From Gordonia liuliyuniae (GTDB taxonomy: Bacteria > Actinomycetota > Actinomycetes > Mycobacteriales > Mycobacteriaceae), in assembly GCF_021739025.1 (NCBI RefSeq), contig NZ_JAKKOT010000002.1, positions 682,001 to 746,000 of the forward strand: a stretch of DNA of 64,000 nucleotides, in the 5' to 3' direction. A program made the translations under genes and the position numbers. Below are positions 63,861 to 64,000 of this stretch, one piece after another. How positions within the stretch are numbered: the stretch's first letter is position 1; each line of letters starts with the position of its first letter. The notes beneath the pieces are model-generated. The model was not told where the DNA came from. It saw nothing but the letters and a program-made list of their open reading frames with translations, and ran no database searches.

Positions 63861-63909
63861 TCACCTTATCGGCCTCGCCGACGTGACAGTTCGTTAACCG
63901 ATAAGGTGA
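63861..63909. promoter_or_regulatory. mirror-image divergent leaderless promoters
   Basis: TCACCTTATCGG (63861-63872) and CCGATAAGGTGA (63898-63909) are perfect 12-bp inverted copies with a 25-bp spacer. Each holds the -10 TAAGGT, and each -10 is exactly 7 nt from its start codon (GTG 63855 on minus, ATG 63915 on plus). Confidence 0.7.
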
Positions 63910-63914
63910 GCGAC

Positions 63915-64000
63915 ATGACAGCACCGACTTCCTGGGAATACGTGACAGTTCCGCTGCTCACGCACGCGACCAAACAGATTCTCGACCAGTGGGGATCGGA
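63915..64000 (+). CDS. DUF4177 protein, N-terminal part (runs off the right edge)
   Basis: The first 28 codons read TAPTSWEYVTVPLLTHATKQ after the Met, then ILDQWGS. This matches the short DUF4177 proteins found next to the ArsA-like pair in mycobacteria (Rv3678A), which are about 50-60 residues long and of unknown function. The ATG follows the -10 TAAGGT by 7 nt, a leaderless start. Confidence 0.82.
   Translation, partial: MTAPTSWEYVTVPLLTHATKQILDQWGS

Overview
The window is high-GC actinobacterial chromosome. Gene content and order point to the Mycobacteriales, most likely Gordonia or a close relative (inference). Several blocks keep the order known from Mycobacterium tuberculosis: fabG4-fadA2-fadE5 (Rv0242c-Rv0244c); aspC, dnaX, the tuberculostearic-acid gene pair, SRPBCC, ebfC, recR, gatD/murT, leuA, lysC and asd (Rv3722c-Rv3708c); and ponA2, whiB4, the ArsA-like pair and DUF4177 (Rv3683-Rv3678A). 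No integrase, transposase, phage gene or CRISPR array is visible, so this is mostly core chromosome with small lineage-specific insertions.

Layout. 1-9.5 kb: fatty-acid redox genes (fabG4 partial, fadA2, fadE5) surrounding a MarR-controlled MFS exporter, a VanW protein, a short-chain dehydrogenase and an ACT-domain protein. 9.6-18 kb: endonuclease IV, a thioesterase, small membrane and regulatory proteins, a cation diffusion facilitator and the pta-ackA acetate operon. 18-22 kb: an ABC exporter pair and an AI-2E family protein, then a repeat-rich spacer with tRNA-Ser and the 4.5S RNA gene ffs. 22-29.9 kb: aspC, a GT87 mannosyltransferase, dnaX and the 10-methyl (tuberculostearic) fatty acid operon. 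29.9-37 kb: SRPBCC protein, pseudouridine synthase, Imm10-like protein, ebfC-recR-kinase, a secreted TAP-type peptidase and the murT-gatD peptidoglycan amidation operon. 37-47 kb: sugar transporter, HSL-type hydrolase, two drug-type MFS exporters, a WYL regulator, leuA with a Leu-rich leader peptide, and a PIG-V-like mannosyltransferase. 47-56 kb: lysC-asd, a secreted lipase, a propeller-like secreted protein, ohr and membrane or secreted unknowns. 56-64 kb: tRNA-Pro, an unknown small protein, a siderophore-type ATPase, metallophosphoesterase-ponA2, whiB4, two ArsA-like ATPases and the start of a DUF4177 gene.

Together the genes cover fatty-acid turnover and modification, envelope building (MurT/GatD, PonA2, two mannosyltransferases, VanW), amino-acid synthesis (LeuA, LysC, Asd, AspC), acetate metabolism, replication and repair (DnaX, RecR, Nfo) and redox sensing (WhiB4, Ohr). 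Many genes have a TANNNT -10 hexamer exactly 6-7 nt before ATG or GTG, which implies leaderless mRNAs and was used to choose starts.

The most unusual signals are non-coding: tandem repeats of 12-16 bp that begin on the stop codon of several genes; two 104-bp tandem units carrying the 3' end of the neighbouring tRNA-Ser; a leuA leader peptide whose ATG overlaps the stop codon of the upstream transporter; matched operator-like palindromes before fadA2 and fadE5; and face-to-face leaderless promoters at 11.3 kb and 63.9 kb. I found no clearly new multi-gene defence or mobile system.
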